Below are positions 1-12,104 of a stretch of DNA of 64,000 nt, one piece after another. Location: the NCBI RefSeq assembly GCF_902713425.1, contig NC_081198.1, positions 4,152,492 through 4,216,491 on the forward strand, read 5' to 3'. The notes beneath the pieces are model-generated. The model saw only the letters and a program-made list of their open reading frames with translations, did not search any database and was not told the origin of the DNA. This stretch comes from Acipenser ruthenus (lineage: Eukaryota; Chordata; Actinopteri; Acipenseriformes; Acipenseridae). Each line of letters opens with the position of its first letter. Position 1 is the stretch's first letter. The position numbers and the translations under genes are program-made.

Positions 1-238
1 AGTGATTTCACAATAAAATATAAGTGTGATCTACAGATCAGACAGCTGGATAGGCAGACAGACAGACAACCTGTACATGCCATTCGATATGTCACTTATT
101 TGATTAATTCACTGTTGGGCCATGTTATTCCTGCTTCCAGAACATCCCCAGCGGGGAATAGTGAATATCAGGGAAGCCATTTACACAAATACAACCATAA
201 AACAAACCACTGCAATGCAACTGATCAGGGGAGGGTAC

Positions 239-1800
239 CTGGTCCGTGCACCAGTTCCAGGTAGCCAGGACAGTGAGTCCGAATATGAGGCCAGGCCAGG
301 GCAAGTCTCCTGAGACCGGGTCTCGGAACATGTGGTAGGCATCTGCTCGGGGCAGGTGACAGGTGGTGTTGGGCACAGTGAGAGTCGGCACAGCTTCATT
401 GTACTTCAGAAGGAGTCCCTCGTACCAGCCCACTTTCTCAAAGCCTGCAGAGGACAGCACAACCAATCAGCACAACCCCTCGCAATTTAGTAATACTGTA
501 TCTGCATAGCACTGTAGGATGAATGTGGTGTTTCAGGAAGGAAATCTAATGGATAATATGGTCATTTGATTGACAGGAATATCCTTGCAACCATCACGAA
601 GAGTCAAGTAGACCCTGGACTCCCACAGTCATGTCAACCTTCAAGCAGTGGCAGCTACCCATATGGGGCATTAAGGCACATTCCCTGTATTGTCTGAGTA
701 ATTACCTTAAAGTTTTAAGATAGGTTAGGGTGAGTTAATTTAATGGAATAAAGCATGTTTAATACACAACACAAAACAAACTGTTCCCTCGATTGCTCTT
801 GTTTACACAATTACTGAATACCAATACAATCATAACCTGTCGTGACCAAACCAACTAAAACCTTTAAATTTTTTCTGTGATTGTATTACCTTTCTTTTAT
901 CTTTGTGATATAAAATCATTTTGATTTCACTTTGCTTGTTTCCTGAGAAATGCATCGTCTCTACAATGAACTGTGGGGTGCTCGATTGTAACGTAGAGGA
1001 AAAGGCAGCTTTGCTTGTTGTGAAAGTAACATTATAATGAATAGTCTAGTTTGGCTGTATTTAATACCTACTGACAAAAACTTCTTAAAGGGGATTTACT
1101 AGGACAATACAAGTATCTGCACACCCCTAGCATTTAAATTTCTTACTTATAAACATGAGGGCAAAGGCTCCCACCAGCATGATGACTGTCTGCAGGGCAT
1201 CTGTGTAAATGACAGCAGTCAGGCCTCCTGCAAACACAGGGCAACAGGAATAGAAAACTAGATTTAAAAAACGTAATGTAGCTGTGTGACAGAGCTCAAC
1301 AATGCCTGTATTTGTAATTAGCAAAAACACAAACCATTTGACCAGCGTGTGTGGAACTGACCATTGTGTCTTTAACTGGGGTCCTTCCTTAGAATTCTAA
1401 ATCTATCAAGTTACCATTATTATTATTATTATTATTTATTTCTTAGCAGACGCCCTTATCCAGGGCGACTTACAATTGTTACAAGGTATCACATTATACA
1501 TTATTTTACATTATACAGATATCACATTATTTTACATACAATTACCCTTTTATACAGTTGGGTTTTTACTGGAGCAATCTAGGTAAAGTACCTTGCTCAA
1601 GGGTACAACAGCAGTGTCCCCCACTGGGGATTGAACCCACGACCCTCCGGTCAAGAGTCCAGAGCCCTAACCACTACTCCACACTGCTGCCCATAGGTTG
1701 TGTCTTGGAATAAATTTATACAATATGTTGTTATTTTTTTAAGAAAACAAGATATTAAATAGCAGTGCAATAGGTCATAAAAACGCAATATATGATAAAC

Positions 1801-1834
<34 letters not shown>

Positions 1835-4800
1835 TGGGTGCTAGTTAAGTTTGTAGTACAGTGTAACGTCGCATGTCCGACCGTCACATAACCGCCTTGA
1901 TAAATTAACCGCCTTGCTAAATTAACCGCCTCGCTAAATAAATCAATAAATATTACAAGCAGGCTACGAGAGTAATGGCATTGGCAGCAAATGGAGATTC
2001 CGCTATGGAAACAGAAAGAAAGCGTTATAGCAATCAGCCTTTTGGTACATTCCCCTTTAAAAGAGGCAGGCTGTGTGCGTGTGTCAGTCAGCTGCGTGTT
2101 GCAGTGACGTTTCAATCTGCCAGTCGAGAAAGCATTTTTTTGTGCAATGTGTTTATATGATGGAGAACACGCTTGCAGATATTGGCAGCGTGCTGTTGTA
2201 GCTTTTAAATGCATTTGAATTAAACAAAGCAAGCTTCATAAATGCAATGCGTGGAGATGGCTTATAGCAAACCGCATAGCAACACTGTGTATTTGTAGCC
2301 AAATTAATGTTGTTTACGTTTGCATACTTTTAAAGCAAATACATGTCCCCATGTTTAAAGCAGTTTGCGTGTTGTTTTTGTTCACTAACCTATTTATGGA
2401 TGTGTAAATGCTTTTTCTATAAATGTTCGCAAGTCCGACTTTTTCACATATACCCCAGTCCACAGGGGGTCAGATATGCGACGTTGTTCTGTATATATAT
2501 ATTTTTCAGTGTACAGGAATAGGATGCTTCCTTAGTTGTATTCCGGTTTTGTGATTAAAGTGTTGGATTAGTGTTATGGATTAAGAGTGTGAAGTGTTGT
2601 GGGTTACCAGCAATGGTGTAGACAGCAGTCACCACTAAGAGCACCACAGTGGAGATGTAGAGGTCCCAGCCCAGGGACACTTGGATGAAGAGACCTCCAG
2701 AGAAGATGTCTGTCTGAGACACAGACATGGCCACTTCAGTAGATCCAAATACAATGCACCACAAGGGCATTTGATTTAACACTACAAAAATACTTAGAGG
2801 GCAATTTGATAAACCTTGACCCTGTTGGGATAAGCCTCAGTTGAATTTTTGGGGGCATTTTACAGCTCAGGGGAAACACCCAGGATGAACCATTGAGGTC
2901 TTGTTAAGAATGGGTTATATATCTTTAAAGTAAGTACAAGTAGGTAACAAAATAATTCTATACATTTTTTCCGCCATGCACATCCAAACACTATATAGGT
3001 CTCAGATGTGCAGTTTTTAACATACATTATCATTTTAAAACTACACTGAAGAACTCTGCTTGAAGGCCATGCTTTTAGAACAGTGGTTCCCAACCCTGGT
3101 CCAGGGGATGTCAGGTGTCTTCTGGTTCTCTTTCCAACTGAGCTCTCACTTACTTAACTAGACCCTTAATTGAACTAATAATTTGCCTAATTAGACCTTA
3201 TTAAAACGTTGCAGATTTCAAGATACTTATAAAATGTTACAGCTAGCTTGACATGTGCAATGGTTTAAGAGCTGAAAACAGTTCAATTAAGGGTTTAGTA
3301 ACTGAGAGCTCAGTTGGAATGAAAACCAGAAGACACAGGGGGTCCCCAGGACTAGGTTTGGGAAACCATGTTTTAGAATGTCTTAGACTTCCAGGGTCAG
3401 TTAACCTGAAGAGTGAAATTGTCCCCTCCACTTCACTGCCTTCTTTCCTGTCACTAGCCAACCAGCTGCTTCCCCCAATGACGCTGCTGGGGTGAAATGT
3501 TAAAGGCAGTAAAGGAATAACAGACTTCCTGGAAGGGAAGGCAAGCAAACTGAGAACTTTCTTTAACCCAGATGTCATGTTTTCAAATGAAAATACTGTA
3601 CACGTTTGCTATAGCATGTGTTTCTTTCAACACTGCACATGTGAGACCTACACAGTGAATAGAAGTGTGTGACAGGTACGGTTTGTGAGATACAACCACT
3701 TTAAGAGTGATGAGTTCTGGTACTGGCACAAGCAATGGGAAACATCATGCTGCAACAAACAAAAAGCCCATAGGTGATTATCACATAATTCATTAACTTG
3801 AAATACAAAACTTCAACACAAAAAAAGAAAGCAAACTGAACATGCAAACTGAAACAAAAGTTAATTAAGAGATCATGCTGATTAATACATGGGCTCAGTT
3901 AATTTCTAAGACTTACTGATATCTTTGTGAATATGTACAGGATCAGAGACAGCACAGACATGTAGATGCGGATCCTTTGTCCTCCAAATCGTTTCTTTAA
4001 GTACTCAGGCATAGTGACCACCCCGGCTGCAATATAGACTGGCACGAAAACCCAGCCCAGTGCAATGAGGACCCAGGCAGCCTACGAGGAAACAGCAGGG
4101 GTACAAGAAAAATCACAGTGAAGAAAATAATTCACTAAGCAGGACATGACTGCTCCCCATTGAGTCATTCCAGCTCAAGTGGAACCAATTCTGTGGCACC
4201 ATTTTCTCCATCACATGTGGTTTATGTATCATGAAACACAGATCGAAAAATTGTGGCAGGACAGGTGTGTATGCCAAAGAAAGGCCGTGTTCACTTTGAA
4301 TAGCTAAGGATACTGATGGTCTTATTATCTGGTATGATTGAGCTACATATCTTGTTTGAACCTAGAACAAAATGTGTATCTTTATAATTGTATAACTTGG
4401 TTATACTTTACAGTCATACAAACTAAAAGCAATTCTGTAAATCTTATGAATGCAAGATTATGATAAGGCGAGAGAATGTGGAAGCTTTTTGGGAGTGGTT
4501 ACAATAAAGTGCAGTGTATTCCTAGAAAGAGGCTGATTAAGGTCCAGCTGCGGCTTAGATAATTATCTGGTCAAAATAAACCACTGTTCAGGGTGCCCCA
4601 AGATTGATTCTCTACCACTTGGTTCCAAAGGGTCTAAACTATGGGCAGCTCTGGCCCTTCCAGACCAGGTCTTTGATCCAGTCATGTTCCTAGTATTTGA
4701 AATGAAACAACAAAACCTTGAACCAGGTCTTAAAGCAGGTGAACTAGTGAGCTTTTGAACCCACGTTCCACTCGAAGCCTCCGACAGCTATCCCCCCAGC

Positions 4801-6108
4801 CGCTCCGGTCCCCGCCAGACCGATGAACAGACCACTGCCCACATTGCTGGACATCAGAGATGCGCCGATCTGAGGGGGGTGAACAGGGAAGGGAAAGGTT
4901 AGTTAAACACACACTCATACTCAATGAAGTCAACATGGGCTGTACTTCTTTTGCACCCTAGCCTAGGGTATTTGAGCTTTTGGACCCCAGAGTTATCTAG
5001 TTAATGTAATATTAATTTGAAGAGTTGATATTGTTTATTAGCTATGGGGAAAGCAACTAATCACCGTTCAGGATTTGTCAAAGTTCTGCACATCGCTATA
5101 GCCAATCTTGTGACCCCACCTAATACAAAGGCATTTCAGATAGCTGTATCAGATCAATATGAGGGCCTCGATATATTATAAAGGAATTTTTGATGTAATA
5201 GGACTTACAGGCCACCATGTCATAGATCTTCCAGCCAAGAAGTAGCCTCCCACCGTCCCACGACTTGCTCTAATGGAAGACTGGGGAAAAAAATATATCA
5301 TACACTTACTCTCAACTGCAGTTAATAAGCCTGAAAAAAGGCATCTAAACAACAAAAACCAAATTAAAAAGTTTGACATCTGCAGTGTACTCAGTTTAGG
5401 TTCTTGCTTATAGTCCACATTGTTTGCCTTCTCCACTGCATTCAGCAGCAGTATTAACTAAACACCCCTTGAAACCATCTTAAGAATATGCCACTGCAAC
5501 ATTAAATCAATAAATTACATATCGATTTAATCCAGGAAACAAAAATATATATTTTAATATATTTATTACTGACTTATTTGAAAACTGGTGTGTGTGTGTG
5601 GAAACCATAAATGTATGTTTATTATTTTTCACATCTTGATAACTGCTAGTTGAATCCCCTTAGTAAACAATTATGGAAGTTCCGGGATCATTCCAAGCTG
5701 GCTTCTTAACTTTCAGCACGTCACAAGATAAAAGCCTATGACAATTAATTTAAGTGACATTGTAAAAATGGATATACACTAGATTTACTGGCCTGACATT
5801 TTAGTTCTCTTTCCTATACTTAAGTAGGGGTCTGTAATTTTGCACTGTTAATTCTTGAAGGCTTTGAAAGGGTTATGTTCTTTTTTTTCTGAACAATGAT
5901 TGATATGATTCATCTTTGAACTACAGCTTTGTTTACAAGACATTAAGTTGATGATTAATGGCATGCTTGCAGAACTTACCCAAATTCCCACCACGATCAC
6001 AAAAACAAAATATATGACAATAACAACGATGTCAGGAATCTCCAAGGCAAAAATCTTCTCCGAATCAGGGGCGGAGGTGCCCAGGGTGGCTTCTGTTCCT
6101 ACGCTCAT
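239..6108 (-). CDS. slc5a9: SGLT-family Na+/sugar cotransporter, closest to SLC5A9 (SGLT4); first seven coding exons, 3' part outside the window
   Basis: Seven minus-strand exons join in frame with AG/GT borders: 6108-5980, 5280-5209, 4869-4765, 4081-3917, 2713-2608, 1227-1147 and 444-239. They give 288 residues, roughly the N-terminal 40 percent of a family protein of about 650-700. The first exon holds a short N-tail and the first membrane helix (residues about 22-43). Exon 2 carries the family motif [10 protein letters not shown]. Exon 3 carries [18 protein letters not shown] and GFEWN, the sodium- and sugar-binding region. A leucine replaces the sugar-contacting His83 of SGLT1, as I recall for SGLT4. 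Exon 7 has [20 protein letters not shown] and the [20 protein letters not shown] helix. The product should be a plasma-membrane transporter for mannose, fructose or related sugars (family knowledge). Paralogues SLC5A1, 2 and 10 are less likely on motif wording and on linkage to STIL/TAL1, which human SLC5A9 shares at 1p33. The start is the ATG at 6108, with no longer in-frame option seen. Confidence 0.88.
1417..1692 (-). mobile_element. tRNA-headed SINE in SLC5A9 intron 5
   Basis: Read on the minus strand this starts with a tRNA-like head containing a TAGTGGTTAGGGC A-box and GGTTCAATCCCC B-box. A conserved body (GAGCAAGGTACTTTACC, TGCTCCAGTAAAAACCC) follows, then a 3' tail with TAAGTCGCCCTGGATAAG and an ATT-type microsatellite. 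The same family recurs at 57428 and 61531. It looks nearly full length. Confidence 0.8.
1798..1834. repeat. (AAT)n microsatellite
   Basis: About twelve uninterrupted AAT units lie just before the pogo-like element in SLC5A9 intron 5. Confidence 0.9.
1859..2491. mobile_element. Non-autonomous pogo/Tigger-like DNA transposon
   Basis: Ends are imperfect inverted repeats of about 24 bp. The left end begins CAGTGTAACGTCGCATG; the right end read inward begins CAGAACAACGTCGCATA. Both sit in a TA dinucleotide (1857-1858 and 2492-2493), the target duplication of Tc1/mariner and pogo elements. The 633-bp interior has no transposase-length frame, so it would depend on a partner in trans. The interior begins with a short tandem phrase, ACCGCCTTGATAAATTA, repeated about three times. 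Confidence 0.65.
2797..2885. repeat. Partial copy of a foldback MITE-like family
   Basis: Matches the left half of the fuller copy at about 48160-48375: GGATAAGCC, a gap, GCATTTTACAGC and CACCCAGGAT in the same order and spacing. The right arm is missing here. It lies in SLC5A9 intron 4. Confidence 0.5.
3079..3375. repeat. Foldback element of about 300 bp
   Basis: The left arm (about 3079-3175) and right arm (about 3285-3375) are imperfect inverted copies of about 90-100 nt. Shared blocks include GGTGTCTTCTGGTT-like, CCAACTGAGCTCTCA and CCCTTAATTGAACT. I recall this 'GTGGTTCCCAACCCTGG' end type as common in fish genomes. It lies in SLC5A9 intron 4 and shows no coding content. Confidence 0.65.
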
Positions 6109-7742
6109 GATAGCTATGTGTGAATGAGCCCTGCCAAAACACTACTAGTGTGAACTTTGAGGCCAGCTCTCCTTCTAGCTGTAATTATTAACACGCTGAA
6201 ATGCTGGTAATAATTCCCAACACAGATATTGTGAAATGCACATACAAGGAACAAACAGGAGATTCAGCAGTCTTGACAAAACTACACAATTGCAGATGAT
6301 GGCTACCAAGTGAATAAAAATCACACCCACCTTGAAGATGTTATAGTTTACCTCTGATTGTATTTTGTTTTTTTTATTTCCTTACTGACAGACAACTAAT
6401 GTTATTCAATTCTGAGAACTTCAATGATTTTTATATTTATTATGTTTTTAACAGGAAGATTTTTTTTTCAAAATCGACACTTAAAATATTACCATCAAAG
6501 TACAGAGGAACTTGTAAAAGGGCCATCAAAGAACATTTTGTCCCGTCAAAGAGCACAAAACCCATGTTGACATTACCTGTAATTCATAGATCACTTCACA
6601 TACATATTCTGCTTGCTTACTAATTAAAAGAACTACACAATATTTCCCATATAATGTCAATGATCACCATAAAAACGGTACTGAGGATGAGGGAATTTCC
6701 AAAGTGATAAAAACAAAAGAGGAATGTGAAAAAAGAAAACAGGTAGGTTTATTTAGGGAGGATAAAGTAATGTGCATTTGTTAATTCTGCATGGATAATG
6801 CATCAAAGTCATTTAATTTCTGATGGTCTGTTGTCCTGGTAGGGTAGAAAAGAGAAATACATGTATATGGTCTAAAAGAGTGATAATGCTGTGAACATAT
6901 GCAGTGAGACTGGTGTATGTCTGGAGGCAAAGTTTTACTTTGGTTCCGTGATCTATTGTGAGAAAAAGTTAACATTTACAAAAATGTATCCACAGATGTA
7001 CATCAGTGCAACTTTGGGGTTCAAAAAGTTGTTACCCATTTGAAAATGTGTTAATGTAATAAGTGGTTAATATTAATTTAAATATATTATTAACAGTACC
7101 ATATAATCCTGCAAATAGTTGCATAGCCTAATACTTGGGTACATGTGCCTGTTTGAGTATAAGCGCCCTTATAGCTAAAGATCAATGTAAATACAAAGTG
7201 TGGGGGCTTCGATGTTTATAAATATGCTTTACTGTACACTAGCACGATACCTTGTGACAAAAAACATTTTTAAATCGGATTATGAGTTTGTGCTTTTCAT
7301 CTCTTTCCTAAAATAATCCTACACCCAGGCCTATGTGCTGATCTTGCATATAAGTGCCCTCCCACAATTACAATTACATGATTATACTGTGTGTACATTA
7401 TCAAGTTATCAGAGCAACATTTCTGTAGCTTCTAATTTACTGCCTCTCAGTAAAGGAGGAATCTGAAAATGTTACATTTAGGTTTCACTTCCTACTTACT
7501 ACAAACCAACAAATGCATCATCAGTGTTGTTTGCACCTTTGACCTGAAGTCAACTCAATTTTTAGTGACAAGCATTGCTCCACAGAAAAACCAACTACAA
7601 ATTAATTTATTTTTAACTCAAACCAAGAATTAAAAGGGGTCATCAGCATCAGAAAATTGAAAAACACTGCTTATATATAAATGACGCAAGTGGCACTTGC
7701 TACAAATATAGGAAGACTTCGACAGCACTGAAATTAAGATAA
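6109..7742. other. Intergenic: SLC5A9 5' flank to MRPL55 3' flank
   Basis: This AT-rich stretch holds the SLC5A9 upstream region near 6109-6200. No further coding exon, RNA gene or clear transposon was recognised. Frames at 6399-6623 and 6781-6975 have no recognisable similarity or splice context. Confidence 0.6.
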
Positions 7743-7748
7743 TTTAAT
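7743..7748 (-). terminator. Candidate MRPL55 poly(A) signal (ATTAAA)
   Basis: Minus-strand ATTAAA about 64 nt beyond the MRPL55 stop codon, the common variant hexamer. Position is plausible; cleavage is not proven. Confidence 0.4.
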
Positions 7749-7811
7749 AACTTTCAACCAGCAGTTGCGTACAGCTTGAAGTGGTCCCTATGCTGCTCAA
7801 ACAGTTCATTA

Positions 7812-9360
7812 CTACTTCTTCTTCCAGAACTTGCTGTAATCGTCTACTCTGAAGTCATCCTCAAACTCATCCTGCCCTCGTTTGGCTGCCCCCCTCTTCG
7901 GATCTCTCTTGCGCAGTCTGGCTTTCCTCTCCGCCTCCGACAGCGTGGAGATATCCACTGGCATCTGAGAAGCACAAGTACAATAAAAATACAGATAACA
8001 GCAAAAAAGTGATTGTGTTTGACAATTGGTGCCATCAGTGAAAGAATAGTCATTTGAATAACCAAAGTCAATTTATAAAAAAATAGATAAAAAGTTCTAA
8101 CAAACATTGATATTTCAATATTATTATATTCTTCTGAACAGTATTTTTTGTACCTGGTGTAAGGGTAAACCCTCAATTGTCAAACTAGTTTAACAAGCAC
8201 CACTACATGCATTCTCAATTGAATCAATTCCAGTCGGGTCTATTCTCACTGATGGATTTGTATTACCTACCAACAACCAGGTCACTTAAAGGGGCAACAG
8301 TACAGTAATTAACAAATAGTAATACAGGTAAGTGACTCTTAAAAGGGGCAACAGAAAGATGTGGTTGTTACGCTAGTTAGGGAGGTAACCTGATAACTTG
8401 TATTCAACCACAACCCATTGGTATCTCACAACTGTTTTCTCGGTTTCAAAAAAAGTGGACTTAAACAGTTGCACAGATGACTTCCAATTTTCAAAAGCCC
8501 ACTGAAGAGTCATCCAAAGACTTCCTTACCATCAGAACTCTTCTGGGCTCCTTGTATCTGATGGTGATAGTGGAGCCATCTGGTCTTACCAGAAGGACTG
8601 GGTACATTCTCCCATAACTCTGCCTTCCACAGCGCACTATCGACGTTCTGTTGGAATCCTGCTCAACTGAAGTGGTATGGAAGGCACAAGCAGCAGGCAA
8701 AAACCTTCTGGTGAGGTCCCTTTGTATAAAACTGGAAGAGAAAATAAATGACACACAATGATAATTGATAGGATACCACGATCAGGGGTCAGGGCTGACG
8801 TAAATACTGCATTGGGAACAGCCATTATCTTAATACCATTATGTACAATACGGAGTTCCTCACTTCAGTTATAGAAGTATGACAAACCTACAAAATTACA
8901 AATTTAGGTGAGACCGATTTTTTCTGTAATTAATGTAATCAGTGTAATTCAGCTTAGATCTGGCACCTAGTCAGTTTAATAATTCTAAACAAGGGACATT
9001 ATGTAACCAAGGACTAGTGTGAGTTTTCAAACCTACAACTGTCTGATAGACAGAAGATGTGGGGAAGCTTTAATCTTCATTGGATTATGAGTCATACAAT
9101 TAATTAACCCATATGCATTCTCCCTGGTCAATTTGCATAAAGTTAGCAGTAGCACAGCATTAAAAAGTTGTTTTTGAGGGCCATTACATTATACAGAATT
9201 GAAAGATACAGTAATTCTATCGATAAGGTCTGGGTGACATTGAAAAGCCAACGGTTTATCAAATAAAGATTATTGTTAAATTAAACGGAAAGACGATTGG
9301 GATATCGCTATGAAGCTGACGAGATTATACATATATACATACATACATACATACATACAT

Positions 9361-9424
<64 letters not shown>

Positions 9425-9539
9425 CTTCATATAAACAGTACAGTGCCGTTCTTGTTGTAACAGCAAAACATACAAATTCAGTTTACCTGTATATCAATCT
9501 CGCAGTTGCTGCTGCTCGCCAGATCCTGGGTGCAGTCAT
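7812..9539 (-). CDS. mrpl55: Mitochondrial large-subunit ribosomal protein L55 (bL31m family name mL55)
   Basis: Three minus-strand exons, 9539-9487, 8731-8530 and 7964-7812, join in phase to 135 residues; human MRPL55 is 128. The start is the ATG at 9539; a basic N-tail (MTAPRIWRAAATARLIY) fits a mitochondrial presequence. The middle exon holds the diagnostic core YGRMYPVLLVRPDGSTITIR followed by YKEPRRVLM. The last exon holds ISTLSEAERKARLRKR and ends YSKFWKKK before a TAG stop at 7812-7814. It is a component of the mitoribosomal large subunit (family knowledge). It is transcribed away from STIL, whose first exon lies about 2 kb to the right. No truncation or frame problem is visible. Confidence 0.93.
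9328..9421. repeat. (ATAC)n/(AT)n microsatellite
   Basis: ATAC units run into AC and then about 26 AT units in the proximal part of MRPL55 intron 1. Confidence 0.95.
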
Positions 9540-9771
9540 TCTTTCTTGGTCTGACTGTTTTCTACCGTATACAAATAAATATTTCACTGCAGTTTATTTA
9601 TGCTTCCTATAAAACACAAACTCTTCTTCCCCACGTTGAAAGAAAATCAATACAGTATCACGCATTCAAATGCGTAAAGGGCTCTTTAAAGAAGGTCATC
9701 AACATCACGAACCACACCGGTGCTTAGTTTACATCACTCCGTCCTGCAAACAGCAATCTAGAAGTGCAGAA

Positions 9772-9786
9772 ACTATAGTTCCGAGG
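9772..9786 (+). promoter_or_regulatory. Possible ZNF143/THAP11-type site in the MRPL55 promoter
   Basis: ACTATAGTTCCGAGG resembles the ACTACAATTCCCAG motif common in promoters of mitochondrial and housekeeping genes. It sits about 235 nt upstream of the MRPL55 start codon. One short match in a promoter-sized region; weak on its own. Confidence 0.3.
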
Positions 9787-9789
9787 GAT

Positions 9790-11430
9790 ACACTTCACCA
9801 CAGTGCCTACAAAGGTACCACGAAATGTTCTTGTCAGGATAACTGAGGAAGTGAACACACATGTGTATGTTATAATTTCTGTATCCTATTCTGTGTCTTG
9901 TGTTTTACATTCTTTTTTAGGATACTGAAAATATTTCTTTATTAAATGAATTTGTTTATCATTTCTTTAATCTTTCTTACAAATCTGCTAACATTGTAAA
10001 CGACAATTTTGACTTGGGATGCATTGATTTTAGTTAGGTCTAAAGTCTTACAGGCTGGCTTTGGACTGACGCTTTAGCCCAAACTCCTAGAAAAACAATT
10101 GTGAAAGATTCTGGATGCTATTTACAATGATTTATTTCATTGAGCAGTCCACACTGGAAGTAAAAAAGACAGCTTAAGAGATGCAGCTGGTTGGTTAATG
10201 AAAGCGCTGAAGGGGTGGGGCAATGTTATGTCACTCTCCAGGTGAAATGAACAAGCCGTTACCCCTTGTTGAGAAGTATAGTTATATATCTTTACACAGA
10301 CAGTGGTCAGATGGTTAATTATTAGTGGCAAGCCATTGAAAAATCTTCCCTTTATATTCTGCAGCAATAAAATGACACGGTACAAGTATGTACACTCTAG
10401 ACATCTGTTAACAAAACCAATTTACCTTTCTAGGAAACATCTGCCAACGTATTAACTTTTCCAAGAGGGTTTGTTGCTGCCAGTAGAATATATCGAGGCC
10501 TATAATTATTAAAATCATGAATTGCACCTCCCTTGAGCAATTGTATTGTAACGAACTGTCTGTTTCCAAGTCATTTCGGACCATCTGTTTAATGGGTCGG
10601 ACTAAAAGTGCACAAAAATAGCCAAGTTGGGAAAAAAAGAGATCGGACGTCAAAAGGTATATCTTAAAAAAAAAAAAAAAATCTTTAAAGATGTTTCCCT
10701 CTTTTACATGGATGAAACAAAAAATAAAAAATCAACCTATGACAGTCCTTAATATAACAGTTTTATTATGACTTGCATTCAGTTAACTGTTATTGTTAAC
10801 AAAGTTAAGCAACTATGTGCGGTTTTATACTAAATACTAGTAGTACACGACCTTTGAACCAGCTTGTCATAATTTCACTCTGTGGGTCAAATTGCATGAT
10901 ACATAAACTACCAGGAGCAGTATGGAGTTTTTAAATGGCTTTTTCAATCACAAGCAAAACACATATTTGGACTTTAAAAAAAAAAAATAATAATAATAAT
11001 AATTAATAGTTAACTTTAAAATAAGGTTATCCAATTAATTTGATACTAAAAAAATAATTAACATTTTTAGGGAACTATATTTTTAAATACCATAGTTTCG
11101 CACACACAAGAAAAAACTAAAAAAACGTACTAGTGTGTGGTAACGGTATACACACTGCATAAATGATGCCTTTGTTTTTGTTATTTTAGTCTGAAAACAG
11201 TATTTTCTGTATATTCAATATTCCATAAACAATAGCAGTCAGTATATTCTGATTTACCGGTATCAATGTTGTTCTTTAATATTATAAATAAAGGTGTCTG
11301 CCGTCCTTCTCAGCAGTTGCCATATAAACCTCCAAACCAAGCGTGGCGCATGTTTGTTTCGCGTGACTGACGGTTATATGTCCGACATTTTTCGAAAATC
11401 CCGGGTGGGCAGAGCGGGTGGTGTGCTGGA
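9790..11430. other. Intergenic between MRPL55 and STIL promoters
   Basis: AT-rich sequence with short A-runs (10660, 10979) and an AAT tract near 10988. No gene, RNA or recognisable transposon was found. Base composition becomes G+C- and CpG-richer from about 11340 on, marking the STIL promoter. Confidence 0.6.
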
Positions 11431-11436
11431 GCTCTG

Positions 11437-11491
11437 ATTGGCCAGTGTAATCACCGACAGAGCCTGATTGGTCAGACCCCGCGCCTTTGAA
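11437..11491 (+). promoter_or_regulatory. STIL promoter: two CCAAT boxes and a CHR-type element
   Basis: Two inverted CCAAT boxes (ATTGG at 11437-11441 and 11467-11471) are exactly 30 bp apart, about three helical turns. TTTGAA at 11486-11491 follows, preceded by GCGCC. This NF-Y pair plus CHR layout is typical of promoters of G2/M-expressed genes bound by NF-Y and DREAM/MuvB complexes. STIL is such a cell-cycle gene. No TATA box is seen. Confidence 0.6.
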
Positions 11492-11499
11492 ACGAGGAA

Positions 11500-11798
11500 A
11501 TTGCGCCACTATTTACATTTGATTCTTACCCAGAAAATACGGCCCTGGATACACAGCTGAGACTGGGTGTGTTCTATGATATATGGAAATACTATATACA
11601 ACAAAACACTGGCGCGTCTAGTACCGCTCGAAACTCCTGTAGCGAGGGAAAAGAAGTTCACAGTTTGTTTTTGGGTTGTGTCTTTTCTTCTATTAAGACT
11701 CCGAACCTCGTTTTGTAGGTGATACAGTATCGTGGAAGCAGCGGTGAAAGCTACGGCGGGTTTGCGAGACACACGCACAGCCTGCAGAGGATGCTTTG
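11500..11798 (+). other. stil: Probable non-coding first exon of STIL (5' end approximate)
   Basis: CpG-containing sequence follows the CCAAT/CHR promoter and ends in a good donor (TTTG then GTAAGA) at 11798/11799. The next exon begins at 13223 behind an AG acceptor and carries the first start codon. The transcription start is not visible, so the left limit is a guess. Confidence 0.5.
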
Positions 11799-12017
11799 GT
11801 AAGATATTATTTCACTTTTCTCCTGTAGCTAGACCAGTAAATGTGTTTTCTGTGAAGGATTTTTCACATTTTTGTATATTTACAAATACTTTTTATAATG
11901 CTTTTCAGAATGTGAATAAAAAAAAAAAAGCTGCCATTTTAAAAATTAAAAGCCGACCTCGTATTTCGAGTGCCGACTCGCGTCTGTCTTTGGTGCAACT
12001 TAGAATCTAAGCTTCTA

Positions 12018-12018
<1 letters not shown>

Positions 12019-12104
<86 letters not shown>
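12019..12104. repeat. (AT)n(AC)n microsatellite
   Basis: Long AT run turning into AC units, in STIL intron 1. Confidence 0.95.
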
